Below the pieces are notes generated by a model that saw only the letters and a list, made by a program, of their open reading frames with translations, was not told where the DNA came from and did no database searches. The translations under genes and the position numbers were made by a program. 64,000 nucleotides of DNA, from the NCBI RefSeq assembly GCF_030283205.1, contig NZ_JASNWF010000013.1:126540-190539 (forward strand). Direction: 5' to 3'. Origin of the DNA: Actinomadura opuntiae (GTDB lineage Bacteria; Actinomycetota; Actinomycetes; Streptosporangiales; Streptosporangiaceae). The number at the start of each line of letters is the position of its first letter. The stretch's first letter is position 1. Shown here piece after piece: positions 49,271 through 57,973 of the stretch.

Positions 49271-50968
49271 CTAACAGCAGCGGTTGACCGCCGACAGGAT
49301 GGCCTTGAGGGAGGCGGTGACGATGTTGCCGTCGATGCCGACGCCCCACACCGTCGTGCCGTTGACGTCGCACTCGACGTAGGCGGCGGCGCGCGCGTCG
49401 CCGCCCGCGCTCATCGCGTGCTCGGCGTAGTCCAGCACGCGCACGCTGATCCCGACGGACGCGAGGGCGTCCTCGAACGCCGACACCGGGCCGTTGCCGA
49501 CGCCCTGGATCTCGCGGATCTCGCCGTCCACCCGGATGTCGCAGCTGAGCGCGTCCTTCTCGTCCACCCGGGACGTGGCGCGGTGCGCCAGCAGGCCGAC
49601 GCGCGGGCCGTTGGCGAGGAACTCCGCCTCGAAGATCTCCCACATCCGCTCGGGCGTGACCTCGCCGCCCTCGTCGTCGGTGTGCTCCTGCACCACGCGG
49701 GAGAACTCGATCTGCAGCCGGCGCGGCAGTTCCAGGGAGTGCTCGGTCTTCATGATGTAGGCGACGCCGCCCTTGCCGGACTGGCTGTTGACCCGGATGA
49801 CGGCCTCGTACGTCCGGCCGACGTCGTGCGGGTCGATCGGCAGGTACGGGACCTGCCAGGTGTACTCCTCCACCGGCGTCCCGGCGGCCTCGGCGTCCCG
49901 CTTGAGGTGGTCGAAGCCCTTGTTGATGGCGTCCTGGTGGGAGCCGGAGAAGGCGGTGTAGACCAGGTCGCCGCCGTAGGGGTGGCGCTCGTGCACGGGC
50001 AGCTGGTTGCAGTACTCGACGGTGCGGCGGATCTCGTCGATGTCGGAGAAGTCGATCTGCGGGTCGACGCCCTGGGTGAACAGGTTCAGGCCCAGGGTGA
50101 CCAGGCAGACGTTGCCGGTGCGCTCGCCGTTGCCGAACAGGCAGCCCTCGATGCGGTCGGCGCCCGCCATGTAGCCGAGCTCGGCGGCGGCGACGGCGGT
50201 GCCGCGGTCGTTGTGCGGGTGCAGCGACAGCACGACCGAGTCGCGGTAGGCCAGGTTCCGGTGCATCCACTCGATCTGGTCGGCGTAGATGTTCGGGGTG
50301 GCCATCTCGACGGTCGCCGGCAGGTTGACGATGACCTTCTTGTCCGGCGTGGGCTTCCACACGTCGTTGACGGCGTTGCAGACCTCGACGGCGTACTCCA
50401 GCTCGGTGCCGGTGAACGACTCCGGCGAGTACTGGAAGTAGATCTCGGTGTCGCCCATGTCCTCGGCGAGCTTGGCGCACAGCTTGGCGCCCTCCACCGC
50501 GATCGCGGTGATGCCGTCCTTGTCCTGGCCGAACACCACGCGGCGCTGCAGCGTGCTGGTCGAGTTGTACAGGTGGACGATCGCCTGCCTGGCGCCGCGC
50601 ACCGACTCGAAGGTCCGCTCGATCAGCTCGGGCCGGGCCTGCGTCAGGACCTGGATCACCACGTCGTCGGGGATCCGGTCCTCTTCGATGATCTGCCGGA
50701 CGAAGTCGAAGTCGGTCTGGCTGGCCGCCGGGAAGCCGACCTCGATCTCCTTGTAGCCCATCCGTACCAGCAGCTCGAACATCTGGAGCTTGCGGTGGGA
50801 GTCCATCGGGTCGATCAGCGCCTGGTTGCCGTCCCGCAGGTCGACCGCGCACCAGCGCGGGGCCTCGGTGATGACCTCGCCCGGCCAGGTCCGGTCGGTC
50901 AGCTTGATCGGGGTGAACGGCCGGTAGCGCTGGAACGGCATTCCGGAAGGCTGCTGTTGCGGATACAT
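49271..50968 (-). CDS. leuA: 2-isopropylmalate synthase
   Basis: 565 residues from the ATG at 50968 (MYPQQQPSGMPFQRYRPFTP). The DRE-TIM catalytic barrel has APRWCAVDLRDGNQALIDPM and SLHPHNDRGTAVAAAELGY with metal ligands; the C-terminal LeuA dimer domain (SCDIRVDGEIREIQGVGNGP) mediates leucine feedback inhibition. It condenses acetyl-CoA with 2-oxoisovalerate, the first committed step of leucine synthesis. This is the longer class found in mycobacteria and related actinobacteria. A 15-residue leader peptide with four consecutive Leu codons (51044-51091) and a stem-loop precede it, indicating control by transcription attenuation. Confidence 0.96.
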   Translation of the reverse strand: MYPQQQPSGMPFQRYRPFTPIKLTDRTWPGEVITEAPRWCAVDLRDGNQALIDPMDSHRKLQMFELLVRMGYKEIEVGFPAASQTDFDFVRQIIEEDRIPDDVVIQVLTQARPELIERTFESVRGARQAIVHLYNSTSTLQRRVVFGQDKDGITAIAVEGAKLCAKLAEDMGDTEIYFQYSPESFTGTELEYAVEVCNAVNDVWKPTPDKKVIVNLPATVEMATPNIYADQIEWMHRNLAYRDSVVLSLHPHNDRGTAVAAAELGYMAGADRIEGCLFGNGERTGNVCLVTLGLNLFTQGVDPQIDFSDIDEIRRTVEYCNQLPVHERHPYGGDLVYTAFSGSHQDAINKGFDHLKRDAEAAGTPVEEYTWQVPYLPIDPHDVGRTYEAVIRVNSQSGKGGVAYIMKTEHSLELPRRLQIEFSRVVQEHTDDEGGEVTPERMWEIFEAEFLANGPRVGLLAHRATSRVDEKDALSCDIRVDGEIREIQGVGNGPVSAFEDALASVGISVRVLDYAEHAMSAGGDARAAAYVECDVNGTTVWGVGIDGNIVTASLKAILSAVNRCC

Positions 50969-51043
50969 CCGATGTGCTCTCTCTGCTCGAACCTCACGGC
51001 CGACGTCCATAACGAAGTCCCGCAGCGAGGGAGCCGACCTGGT

Positions 51044-51091
51044 TTACAGGCCCCCGCTGCGGCCGCTAAGGAGGAGCAGCTCACGCAACAC
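51044..51091 (-). CDS. leuA leader peptide (leucine attenuator)
   Basis: A 15-codon frame GTG...TAA on the minus strand reads VLRELLLLSGRSGGL, with Leu at codons 2, 5-8 and 15; codons 5-8 are CTG CTC CTC CTT. It ends 75 bp before the leuA ATG. Its later codons (51055-51062) can pair with 51020-51027 (CCGCAGCG/CGCTGCGG), so a ribosome waiting at the Leu codons would change folding of the leader. This is the layout of the leucine attenuators described for actinobacterial leuA genes. It is preceded by a weak GGCAGG. Confidence 0.8.
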   Translation of the reverse strand: MLRELLLLSGRSGGL

Positions 51092-51214
51092 GCCTGCCAA
51101 CGTAACAGACGACGTCCCAGTTACGGAAACCAACGTCCGGATGCTGAGACAACAGGGACCCCTGCCGTCTCCTCCAACGGCCCGCGGCACACCGGGCATT
51201 CCCGTCCCGCCGCC

Positions 51215-51991
51215 TCAGGGGAGGAGGACGGACAGGCAGGTCACGCAGCCTTCCAGGGCCTCGAACTCGCTGATGTCGACGCGCGTCACCCGCAGCCCGT
51301 CGGCGGCGAGCCGCGCGGCGGTTCGCGGCGCGGACGCCGCCATGAGCACGTGGTCGGGGCCGAGCAGCACCACGTGCGCGCCCGCCGGCTCCGGGACGAC
51401 CCGGATGAACGGCAGCACCGAGGTGTCCACCAGCTCCGGCACCCCGATCAGGCTGCCGTCCGGCAGCGCCGTCATCGCCGACTTCAGGTGCAGGCAGCCG
51501 CGGGTGTCCACCGGCACCACCCGCCGCCCGCCCAGCAGGTGCGCGAGCTGGCAGATGCCCTCCTCGTTGGTGCGCGCGCCGCGCCCCACGTACACGGTGT
51601 CGCCGACGCACAGCACGTCCCCGCCGTCCAGGGTGCCCGGCGCCTTGATCCGCTCGACCCGCAGGCCCAGCTCGCGGACGGCCTGCTCGGTGCCGGACGC
51701 CTCGCCGCGCCGCCGCGTCTCCCCCGACCTGCCGAGCACCGCCAGGTCGCCGCAGACCACCACCGTGTCCTCGACGAACACCGCGTCCGGATGGTCGTCG
51801 GCCGGCGGCACCGCCCGGATCCGCCGCCCGGACGCCCGCAGCGCCGCGACGTACGCCTCGTGCTGGCGCACGGCGAGCGCGGTGTCGACCGGGCGACGCC
51901 CGATGTGGGTGACGATCCCCTCGGCGAGGCGCGGCCCCGGCGGCCGCACCAGGGCCGTGCCGGGACCCGGGCCGGGATGGGCGGGGTCCAT
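51215..51991 (-). CDS. ddaH: Dimethylarginine dimethylaminohydrolase (DDAH-type amidinotransferase fold)
   Basis: 258 residues from an ATG at 51991. The guanidine-modifying five-bladed fold is seen in AVFVEDTVVVCGDLAVLGR, KAPGTLDGGDVLCVGDTVYV, the catalytic His in RGCLHLKSAMTALP and the nucleophilic Cys249 in EALEGCVTCLSVLLP. It should hydrolyse N-methylated arginines to citrulline and methylamines, although other arginine-related substrates are possible in bacteria. It lies one base from the upstream TerB-like gene, so the two are probably cotranscribed. Confidence 0.87.
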   Translation of the reverse strand: MDPAHPGPGPGTALVRPPGPRLAEGIVTHIGRRPVDTALAVRQHEAYVAALRASGRRIRAVPPADDHPDAVFVEDTVVVCGDLAVLGRSGETRRRGEASGTEQAVRELGLRVERIKAPGTLDGGDVLCVGDTVYVGRGARTNEEGICQLAHLLGGRRVVPVDTRGCLHLKSAMTALPDGSLIGVPELVDTSVLPFIRVVPEPAGAHVVLLGPDHVLMAASAPRTAARLAADGLRVTRVDISEFEALEGCVTCLSVLLP

Positions 51992-51992
51992 G

Positions 51993-52604
51993 TCAGCGGG
52001 ACGCCCCCTCGGTGGTGACGATCACGCCCAGCGCGTACGCGCGGGACATGCCGAGCAGTTCGGCGACGGCGTGCAGCGCCTGCCGCTCGCCCTCGTCGAG
52101 CGGGCCGTCCGCCAGCGCGATGCGGACGGCCTCGGCCAGGAACCACTCCTTGGCCTCCACGGCGAGGTGGGCGCCCGCCCGCTCGACCTCCTGGCCGAGG
52201 AACACCGGGGCCACGACGAGATCGGCGTCGATGGCGTCGTCGTCGTATTCCGGCTCCCCGTAGCGGGTGACGGTCTCGATGGCGCGGGCGCGGGACGACT
52301 CGTCGTCGGGGGCGCCCGAGCGCAGCACCAGGGCCGCGGCGGCGCGCATGCCCGCCGGCAGCGCCGCCGCCATCTGCTGGGCGGTCGGCGCGCGCAGCGC
52401 CGACACCGGGAAGCGGCCGCGGCACGTGCGGCACTCGGCCGCGTGCCCGAGCCGCCACAGCGGGACCAGCGGCACGAAGAACAGGCTGAACCAGCGCCGC
52501 GCGGCCCGCCTGCGGTAGGCGCGGTCGCCACCGCACTGCGGGCAGTGGAACATGCCCTCGCCGACCGTACGGAAGACGACCGTCAGCCCGAAAACGAGCA
52601 ACAC
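51993..52604 (-). CDS. Zinc-ribbon / TerB-like domain protein
   Basis: 203 residues from a GTG at 52604 preceded by GGAGGAGAG. A short hydrophobic start (LLVFGLTVVF) is followed by a zinc ribbon (FHCPQCGGDRAY and CRTCRGRF) around a membrane-like segment WFSLFFVPLVPLW. The C-terminus is an all-helical TerB-type domain (VEAKEWFLAEAVRIALADGP, LDEGERQALHAVAELLGMSR). TerB-like domains occur in stress and envelope proteins; a specific function cannot be given. It is read in one unit with ddaH. Confidence 0.78.
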   Translation of the reverse strand: MLLVFGLTVVFRTVGEGMFHCPQCGGDRAYRRRAARRWFSLFFVPLVPLWRLGHAAECRTCRGRFPVSALRAPTAQQMAAALPAGMRAAAALVLRSGAPDDESSRARAIETVTRYGEPEYDDDAIDADLVVAPVFLGQEVERAGAHLAVEAKEWFLAEAVRIALADGPLDEGERQALHAVAELLGMSRAYALGVIVTTEGASR

Positions 52605-52705
52605 CGGGGCTCTCCTCCCAAAACGGACTTCGCTCCAAAGTACCGACCCCGCGCCGCCGACGTGGCCGTCCCGGGGAACACGGCCGCGCCGTTTACGCTG
52701 GGTCC

Positions 52706-53503
52706 ATGACCGGTGACCTGGGTTCCGAGGCCGGCCGCGCGCGGCCGCGCCCGTCCTTCCTGCCGCCCGAGGGGGACCCGCCGGAGGCGGCGCCCGCCGG
52801 ATTCGGCCCGCCGCCGGCGGCGCCGCCCGCGCCGGCCGGGCCGCGCCGCGCCGGCTGGGACCTCGCCATGATCGTGGTCTCCGCCGTGCTGGTGGTCTCG
52901 GCGTTCCTGCCGTGGGCGCACGCCCAGATCGTCTTCGATCTGTTCGGGCGCTCGCTGGTCCGCGACCGGGGCAGCGTGGCGGGCATCGACGCCGACACCA
53001 TCGTCCTCGCCGTCCCGGTGCTGGCCGTCGTCGCGATCGTGATGGCGTTCTGGAACCTCGTCGCGCGCGACCAGCGGATCGGCGCGCTGGCCGCCATCCC
53101 CGCCGTGCTGTCGCTGCTGACCTGCGGGATCTTCGTGCTTCGGCTCGGCGACGTGCCCGACCGCCTGGCGGACAGCGGGCTGAACCTCACCTACCAGGTC
53201 AGCCTGCGGTACGGCTGGTTCCTCGCGGTCGCGTCGAGTCTACTGCTGGTCGCGTTCAGCCTCGTCCGTCCCATCTCGGACCGCCTGGCCGCGAGGACGG
53301 GCGGCGCGCCGCACCCCGACCAGCAGTACGCGTACGCCGAACAGCAGTACGCCGAAGCGCAGTACGCGCAGCAGCAGTGGGCGGAATCCGGCGCCGCGTG
53401 GCCCGAGGAGGCGCAGGCCTGGGGCCGGCAGCCCGAGGAGCACCACCCCGATCACCGGCCGCATGGGGGGACGGCGCCGACGCCGCAGCCCGAGCAGGAG
53501 TGA
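52706..53503 (+). CDS. Four-helix membrane protein with Pro-rich and YAEQQ-repeat tails
   Basis: 265 residues from the ATG at 52706. A Pro/Ala-rich cytoplasmic N-terminus (1-50) precedes four membrane helices (DLAMIVVSAVLVVSAFLPWA, IVLAVPVLAVVAIVMAFW, ALAAIPAVLSLLTCGIFVL, FLAVASSLLLVAFSLV). The hydrophilic C-terminal tail repeats QYAYAEQQYAEAQYAQQQWA, then is acidic and His-rich. Such tails are common in actinobacterial membrane proteins that assemble with others, but this protein belongs to no family I recognise. It is convergent with era, 13 bp away. Confidence 0.72.
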   Translation: MTGDLGSEAGRARPRPSFLPPEGDPPEAAPAGFGPPPAAPPAPAGPRRAGWDLAMIVVSAVLVVSAFLPWAHAQIVFDLFGRSLVRDRGSVAGIDADTIVLAVPVLAVVAIVMAFWNLVARDQRIGALAAIPAVLSLLTCGIFVLRLGDVPDRLADSGLNLTYQVSLRYGWFLAVASSLLLVAFSLVRPISDRLAARTGGAPHPDQQYAYAEQQYAEAQYAQQQWAESGAAWPEEAQAWGRQPEEHHPDHRPHGGTAPTPQPEQE

Positions 53504-53516
53504 ACACCCGCCCCGG

Positions 53517-54431
53517 TCAGTCGTAGAACCCCAGCCTGCGGAGCTGCTTGGGGTCGCGCTGCCAGTCCTTGAGCACGCTGACCCGCAGGTCCAGGAAGAC
53601 CTTGGTGCCGAGCAGCGCCTCGATCTGCCGCCGCGCCGCCGCGCCGACCTCGCGCAGCCGGGCGCCCTTGTGCCCGATGATGATGCCCTTCTGGCTGGGC
53701 CGCTCGACGAACAGGTGCGCGTAGACGTCGATCAGGTCGTCGCGGCCCTCGCGCGGGTTCACCTCGTCCACCACCACCGCGATCGAGTGCGGCAGCTCCT
53801 CGCGGACGCCCTCCAGCGCCGCCTCGCGGATCAGCTCGCCGATCAGCACCTGCTCGGGCTCGTCGGTGAGGTCGCCCTCCGGGTACAGCGGCATCCCCTC
53901 GGGCAGCCGGGAGATCAGCAGGTCGCCGACGAGGCCGACCTGGAAGCCGCTCTCGGCCGAGCACGGCACGATGTCGGCGAACTCGCCGAGCCGTCCCACC
54001 GCCATCAGCTGCTCGGCGACCCGCTCGGGCGCGACCAGGTCGGTCTTGGTGACGATCGCCACGACCGGCGTCTTCTTCACCCCCGCCAGCTCCCGCGCGA
54101 TGTACTTGTCGCCGGGCCCGACGGGCTGGTCGGCGGGCACGCAGAAGCCGATCACGTCCACCTCGGTGAGGGTCGAGCGGACGAGGCTGTCCAGCCGCTC
54201 CCCCAGCAGCGTCCGGGGCTTGTGCAGGCCGGGCGTGTCCACCACGACGAGCTGCGCCTCCGGCCGGTGCACGATCCCGCGGATCGCCCGCCTGGTCGTC
54301 TGCGGCCGGCTGCTGGTGATCGCCACCTTGGTGCCGACCAGCGCGTTCATCAGGGTGGACTTCCCCACGTTCGGCCGGCCGATGAAGCAGGCGAACCCGG
54401 CCCGATACCCCGCGGGCGCGACCCCGCCCAT
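53517..54431 (-). CDS. era: GTPase Era
   Basis: 304 residues from the ATG at 54431, which has GGAGA upstream; a GTG at 54452 would add seven residues. The GTPase motifs are G1 GRPNVGKS, G2 TTRR, G3 DTPG (VVVDTPGLHKPRTLLGERLD) and G4 TKTD. The C-terminal KH domain (ERPSQKGIIIGHKGARLREV, QIEALLGTKVFLDLRVSVLK) binds the 3' end of 16S rRNA. It acts in small-subunit ribosome assembly. It belongs to the ancestral phoH-ybeY-CNNM-era block, here interrupted by a regulator and an MMPL transporter. Confidence 0.96.
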   Translation of the reverse strand: MGGVAPAGYRAGFACFIGRPNVGKSTLMNALVGTKVAITSSRPQTTRRAIRGIVHRPEAQLVVVDTPGLHKPRTLLGERLDSLVRSTLTEVDVIGFCVPADQPVGPGDKYIARELAGVKKTPVVAIVTKTDLVAPERVAEQLMAVGRLGEFADIVPCSAESGFQVGLVGDLLISRLPEGMPLYPEGDLTDEPEQVLIGELIREAALEGVREELPHSIAVVVDEVNPREGRDDLIDVYAHLFVERPSQKGIIIGHKGARLREVGAAARRQIEALLGTKVFLDLRVSVLKDWQRDPKQLRRLGFYD

Positions 54432-54593
54432 CACGTCTCCGCTGCTCGTCACGCTCCATATTGTTGCAGTGCCCTCGGCCTCAGGCGCCAGAGCGCCTTC
54501 CTTCAACGGGCACTGCGGCGATCGCCGCGTCGCTCCGGCTCGCCCCCGTCGGGGTCACGGACGCGCGCCTGATCGCCGGGGTGCGCCCGACGG

Positions 54594-57500
54594 TCAGGCC
54601 GTCCCTGGGCCGACACCCGTCAGCACCCTCATGACCTCGGCGGCCTTGCGGTCGTGGGCGGCGGCGGTCGCTTCGGGGAGGCCGAGGAAGCGGGCGAGGT
54701 CGGCGAGGACCTCGTCCACGGGGCCGATGGTGGCGACGGCGGTGGCGCCGCCGGTGACGTGCCCCTCGTACGGGAGCAGCGCGTCGTAGGTCTCGGCGGC
54801 GAGGGCGCGGTCGCCGAGCGCGAGGGCCCGGCGGGCGCGGATCGCCATGACCAGGTCGTAGAAGTAGTCGCGGCGGACCGGCGCGGTGTCGGCGGGGGCG
54901 GCGCGGCGGGCCTCGTCGAGGCGGCCGGCGGCGGCCAGCGCCAGGACGTGGATGTCGGAGGTCGCGGCGACGTGCGGCCACTGCGCGCGCAGCCAGGCGG
55001 TCTCGTCGACCAGTTCGCCCGCGCGCCCCTGGACGTACCGCAGGCAGAACGCGCCGACGAGCATCATGCCGCGCTCGCTGCTCCAGATGCCGGTCCGGCC
55101 GATGGCGCCGCCGACCTGCGTGTAGACCCGTTCCGCCTCGTCGTAGCGGGCGCCGAACGTGTGCGCGAGGCCGCCGTACCACTCGGCGATCATCGCGAGC
55201 AGCGGGAGGCCGTAGTGCTCGGCGAGCCGGCGGCCCTCGTCCAGGTGGCGGCGGGCGGCGGCGAGGTCGAGGGAGGCGACCTCGGTCTGCTGGAGCTGCA
55301 GGCGGGCGAGGACGAGGTAGCCGGGCAGGTCGTGCTCGGTCGCGAGGTCGAGGAGTTCGGCGGCGATGCGGCGGCGTTCGCGCAGGCCGTCGGCGGAGCG
55401 GTAGCCGTTGAGGTAGCCGCCGTTGAGCGCGGCGGCCAGCAGGGCGGGGTCGCCGAGCCCGCGGGCGGTCTCGACGGCCTCGCGGGCCGCCCTGGCGCCC
55501 CGGTCGTCCTGCTCGCCCTCCAGTTCGATCGCGAGGGTCGTCAGGAGGCGGGCGCGCAGCGCGGGGTCGTCGCCGGGCGAGCCTGCGAGGGCGTGCTCGG
55601 TCGCCTCGATGACCTCCCGGTCGAGGATCCCGTACTCGCGGCTGGTCCACAGGGTCGGCACGTCGAAGGCGACGATGATCCGGGCGAGGAGGCGGACGTC
55701 GCCGAGCGCGCGGGCGTCGGCGATGGCGCGGCGGCGGCGGTCCCGGGCGTCGACGACCTGCCCGGCCAGCGCGGTCGCGCGGATCGCGGCGGTCTCGATC
55801 TCCAGCCGTTCGCGGGCGGCGCCCTCGCCGCGGGCGCGCAGCGTCTCGGCGGCGCGGACCCACAGGTCGGCGGCGACGCGATGGGCGTAGCGGGCCTCGG
55901 CCGCCTCCGCCGCGAGCCGCGCGTACCGGACGGCCCGGTCGGGCGCCGTGCCGGACTCCAGGTAGTGGTGCGCGATGGCGGCGACCTCGTCGGGGCTGTG
56001 CCGTTCGAGGGCGGCGGCGACGCGGCCGTGCAGGCGGGTGCGGCGGGCGCTCGACAGGTCGGTGTAGAGGGTGTCGCGGACGAGGGCGTGCGCGAACCGC
56101 ATGCGTCCGGGCGCGGGCTCGGTGACCAGGCCGGCGGCGAGGGCGGCGTCGACGGCGTCGATCACGGTGTCCTCGTCGCCGGACAGGTCGGTCAGCACGT
56201 CCAGGGCGGCGTCGCGGCCGGCGACGGCGGCGTCGCGCAGGACGGTCCGGGCGGGTTCGGGGAGCCGGGCGATGCGGCGGCGCAGCACGTCGCCGACGCC
56301 GGCGGGCACCCGGCGGGTCGCGGCGGGCAGGCCCTCGGCGGCGAGCAGCCGCGCGGTCTCCCGGGTGAAGAACGGGTTCCCGCCGGTCCGTTCGGCGATG
56401 GCGGACAGCTCCGCGTCGCCGAGCCGGGTGTCGCAGACGCCGCGGACCAGCGCGGCGACCTCGGCGGCCGACAGCCCGGGCAGCTCGATCCGGGCCGGCT
56501 CCCGCCGGGCCAGCGCGGCGAGCGCGCCGGCGAGCGGGCCCGGGACCTCGGTCTGCCGGAACGTCGCGGCGAGCAGGACGCGGCGGTCGCGGACCCGCCC
56601 GGCCAGCCAGGTGAGCAGCGCGAGGGTCTCCTCGTCCGCCCAGTGCAGGTCCTCGAGGACGAGCAGGAGCGGCCTGCCTTCGGCCAGCCCGGCGAGGTAG
56701 TCACCGGCGGCGAGATGCAGGCGGAACCGGCCGGCGCTGACGTCGGCGGCGCCGTGCCCGGTCGCGGCGTCGTCCAGCAGCGGGGCGAGGCGGACGGCCA
56801 GGGCGGCGGGGGGCGGGGCGGTGGCGGCGAGGTCGCGCAGCAGCTCGGCCCAGGGCCAGGCGGCGGGCGCTCCCCCGGTCTCCGGCGCGCGTCCCCACGC
56901 GCACGTCCAGCCCCGTCCGGCGAGCAGGCGGGCGAACCGCTCGGTGAGGGCCGTCTTGCCCATTCCGGCGTCGCCGCTGATGAGGACGGTGGTGCCGCGT
57001 CCGGCCTCGGCTTCGCGGGCCGCCTCGTCCAGCCGGGCCAGTTCCCGCTCCCGCCCGACGAACGGGGCGCCGGACGGCTCCGCGGCCGCCGCCCGCGCCA
57101 CGTACCGGGCGGGCCGTTCCGCTCCGCCGCCGAGGTCCGGGGCCTGGGCGAGGATGCCGGCTTCGAGGTCGCGCAGGGCGGGGCCGGGGTCGACGCCGAG
57201 TTCCTCGGTGAGGGCGGCGCGGGCGCGGCGGAGCGCGGCGAGCGCGTCGCCCTGCCGTCCCGCTCGGTACAGGGCGAGGGCCAGGAGCCGCCACGCCTCC
57301 TCGCGCAGCGGGTGGGCGGCGGTGTGCGCCTCCAGGTCGGGGACGGCCTCGGCGGCGGTCCCGAGCGCGAGCATCGCCTCGGCGCGGCGCTCGACGGCGA
57401 GGCGGCGCCGCTCGTCGAGCCGGGCGGCCTCGGCGGCGGCCCACGGCAGCGCGGCGAACTCGGCGTAGGCGGGCCCGCGCCACTCGGCCAGCGCCGCCTC

Positions 57501-57896
57501 GGCGTCGCGGCGGGCCCCGGACGGGTCGCCGGCGTCCAGCAGCCGCGCGGCCCGGTCGATCAGCGCGTCGAACCGCCAGGCGTCGACGGCGTCGTCCGGC
57601 AGCCGCAGGGCGTACCCGGGCGGTTCGGTGACCAGGACGCGGGCGGGCGTGCGGGGCGGCCGTCCGGGTTCGAGGGCGCGGCGCAGGTGCGACACGAACG
57701 ACTGCAGGCCGGCGGCGGCGTGCGGCGGCGCCGTGCCCGCCCACAGGTCGTCGACGAGCCGGTCCGCGGGGACCATGCGGCCGTGCGCCGCGGCGAGGCG
57801 CGCCAGCACCGAGCGCCGCCGGGGACCGCCCAGGTCGGTGGGCACGCCCGCGACGTGCACGGCGAACGTCCCGAGGACGCGGACGGCGGTGGTCAT
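54594..57896 (-). CDS. AfsR/SARP-type regulator with BTAD, AAA+ and TPR-like domains
   Basis: 1100 residues from an ATG at 57896. An N-terminal OmpR-like DNA-binding domain (VRVLGTFAVHVAGVPTDLGG to about 95) and a BTAD domain (about 100-250, DPSGARRDAEAALAEWRGPA) are followed by an ATPase module with Walker A SGDAGMGKTAL (about 307-317) and Walker B LLLVLEDLHWADEE (about 409-422). A long helical repeat region (about 640-1100) ends the protein, without a LuxR helix-turn-helix. Large SARPs of this plan act as global or pathway regulators of secondary metabolism. No biosynthetic genes are in the window, so its targets are unknown. It lies 77 bp downstream of the MMPL transporter gene. Confidence 0.88.
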   Translation of the reverse strand: MTTAVRVLGTFAVHVAGVPTDLGGPRRRSVLARLAAAHGRMVPADRLVDDLWAGTAPPHAAAGLQSFVSHLRRALEPGRPPRTPARVLVTEPPGYALRLPDDAVDAWRFDALIDRAARLLDAGDPSGARRDAEAALAEWRGPAYAEFAALPWAAAEAARLDERRRLAVERRAEAMLALGTAAEAVPDLEAHTAAHPLREEAWRLLALALYRAGRQGDALAALRRARAALTEELGVDPGPALRDLEAGILAQAPDLGGGAERPARYVARAAAAEPSGAPFVGRERELARLDEAAREAEAGRGTTVLISGDAGMGKTALTERFARLLAGRGWTCAWGRAPETGGAPAAWPWAELLRDLAATAPPPAALAVRLAPLLDDAATGHGAADVSAGRFRLHLAAGDYLAGLAEGRPLLLVLEDLHWADEETLALLTWLAGRVRDRRVLLAATFRQTEVPGPLAGALAALARREPARIELPGLSAAEVAALVRGVCDTRLGDAELSAIAERTGGNPFFTRETARLLAAEGLPAATRRVPAGVGDVLRRRIARLPEPARTVLRDAAVAGRDAALDVLTDLSGDEDTVIDAVDAALAAGLVTEPAPGRMRFAHALVRDTLYTDLSSARRTRLHGRVAAALERHSPDEVAAIAHHYLESGTAPDRAVRYARLAAEAAEARYAHRVAADLWVRAAETLRARGEGAARERLEIETAAIRATALAGQVVDARDRRRRAIADARALGDVRLLARIIVAFDVPTLWTSREYGILDREVIEATEHALAGSPGDDPALRARLLTTLAIELEGEQDDRGARAAREAVETARGLGDPALLAAALNGGYLNGYRSADGLRERRRIAAELLDLATEHDLPGYLVLARLQLQQTEVASLDLAAARRHLDEGRRLAEHYGLPLLAMIAEWYGGLAHTFGARYDEAERVYTQVGGAIGRTGIWSSERGMMLVGAFCLRYVQGRAGELVDETAWLRAQWPHVAATSDIHVLALAAAGRLDEARRAAPADTAPVRRDYFYDLVMAIRARRALALGDRALAAETYDALLPYEGHVTGGATAVATIGPVDEVLADLARFLGLPEATAAAHDRKAAEVMRVLTGVGPGTA

Positions 57897-57973
57897 GGCC
57901 CGATCAGCCTAACCGGGCCGTGACCGCCGCCGTGATCCCCTGCCGGTCCGGTGCGAGCGGCGCCTCGGCGGCG

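Noticed and set aside
54594..57896. Secondary-metabolite cluster around the AfsR-type regulator
   Set aside because: No synthase, tailoring enzyme or resistance gene is adjacent; neighbours are era, an MMPL transporter and housekeeping genes.
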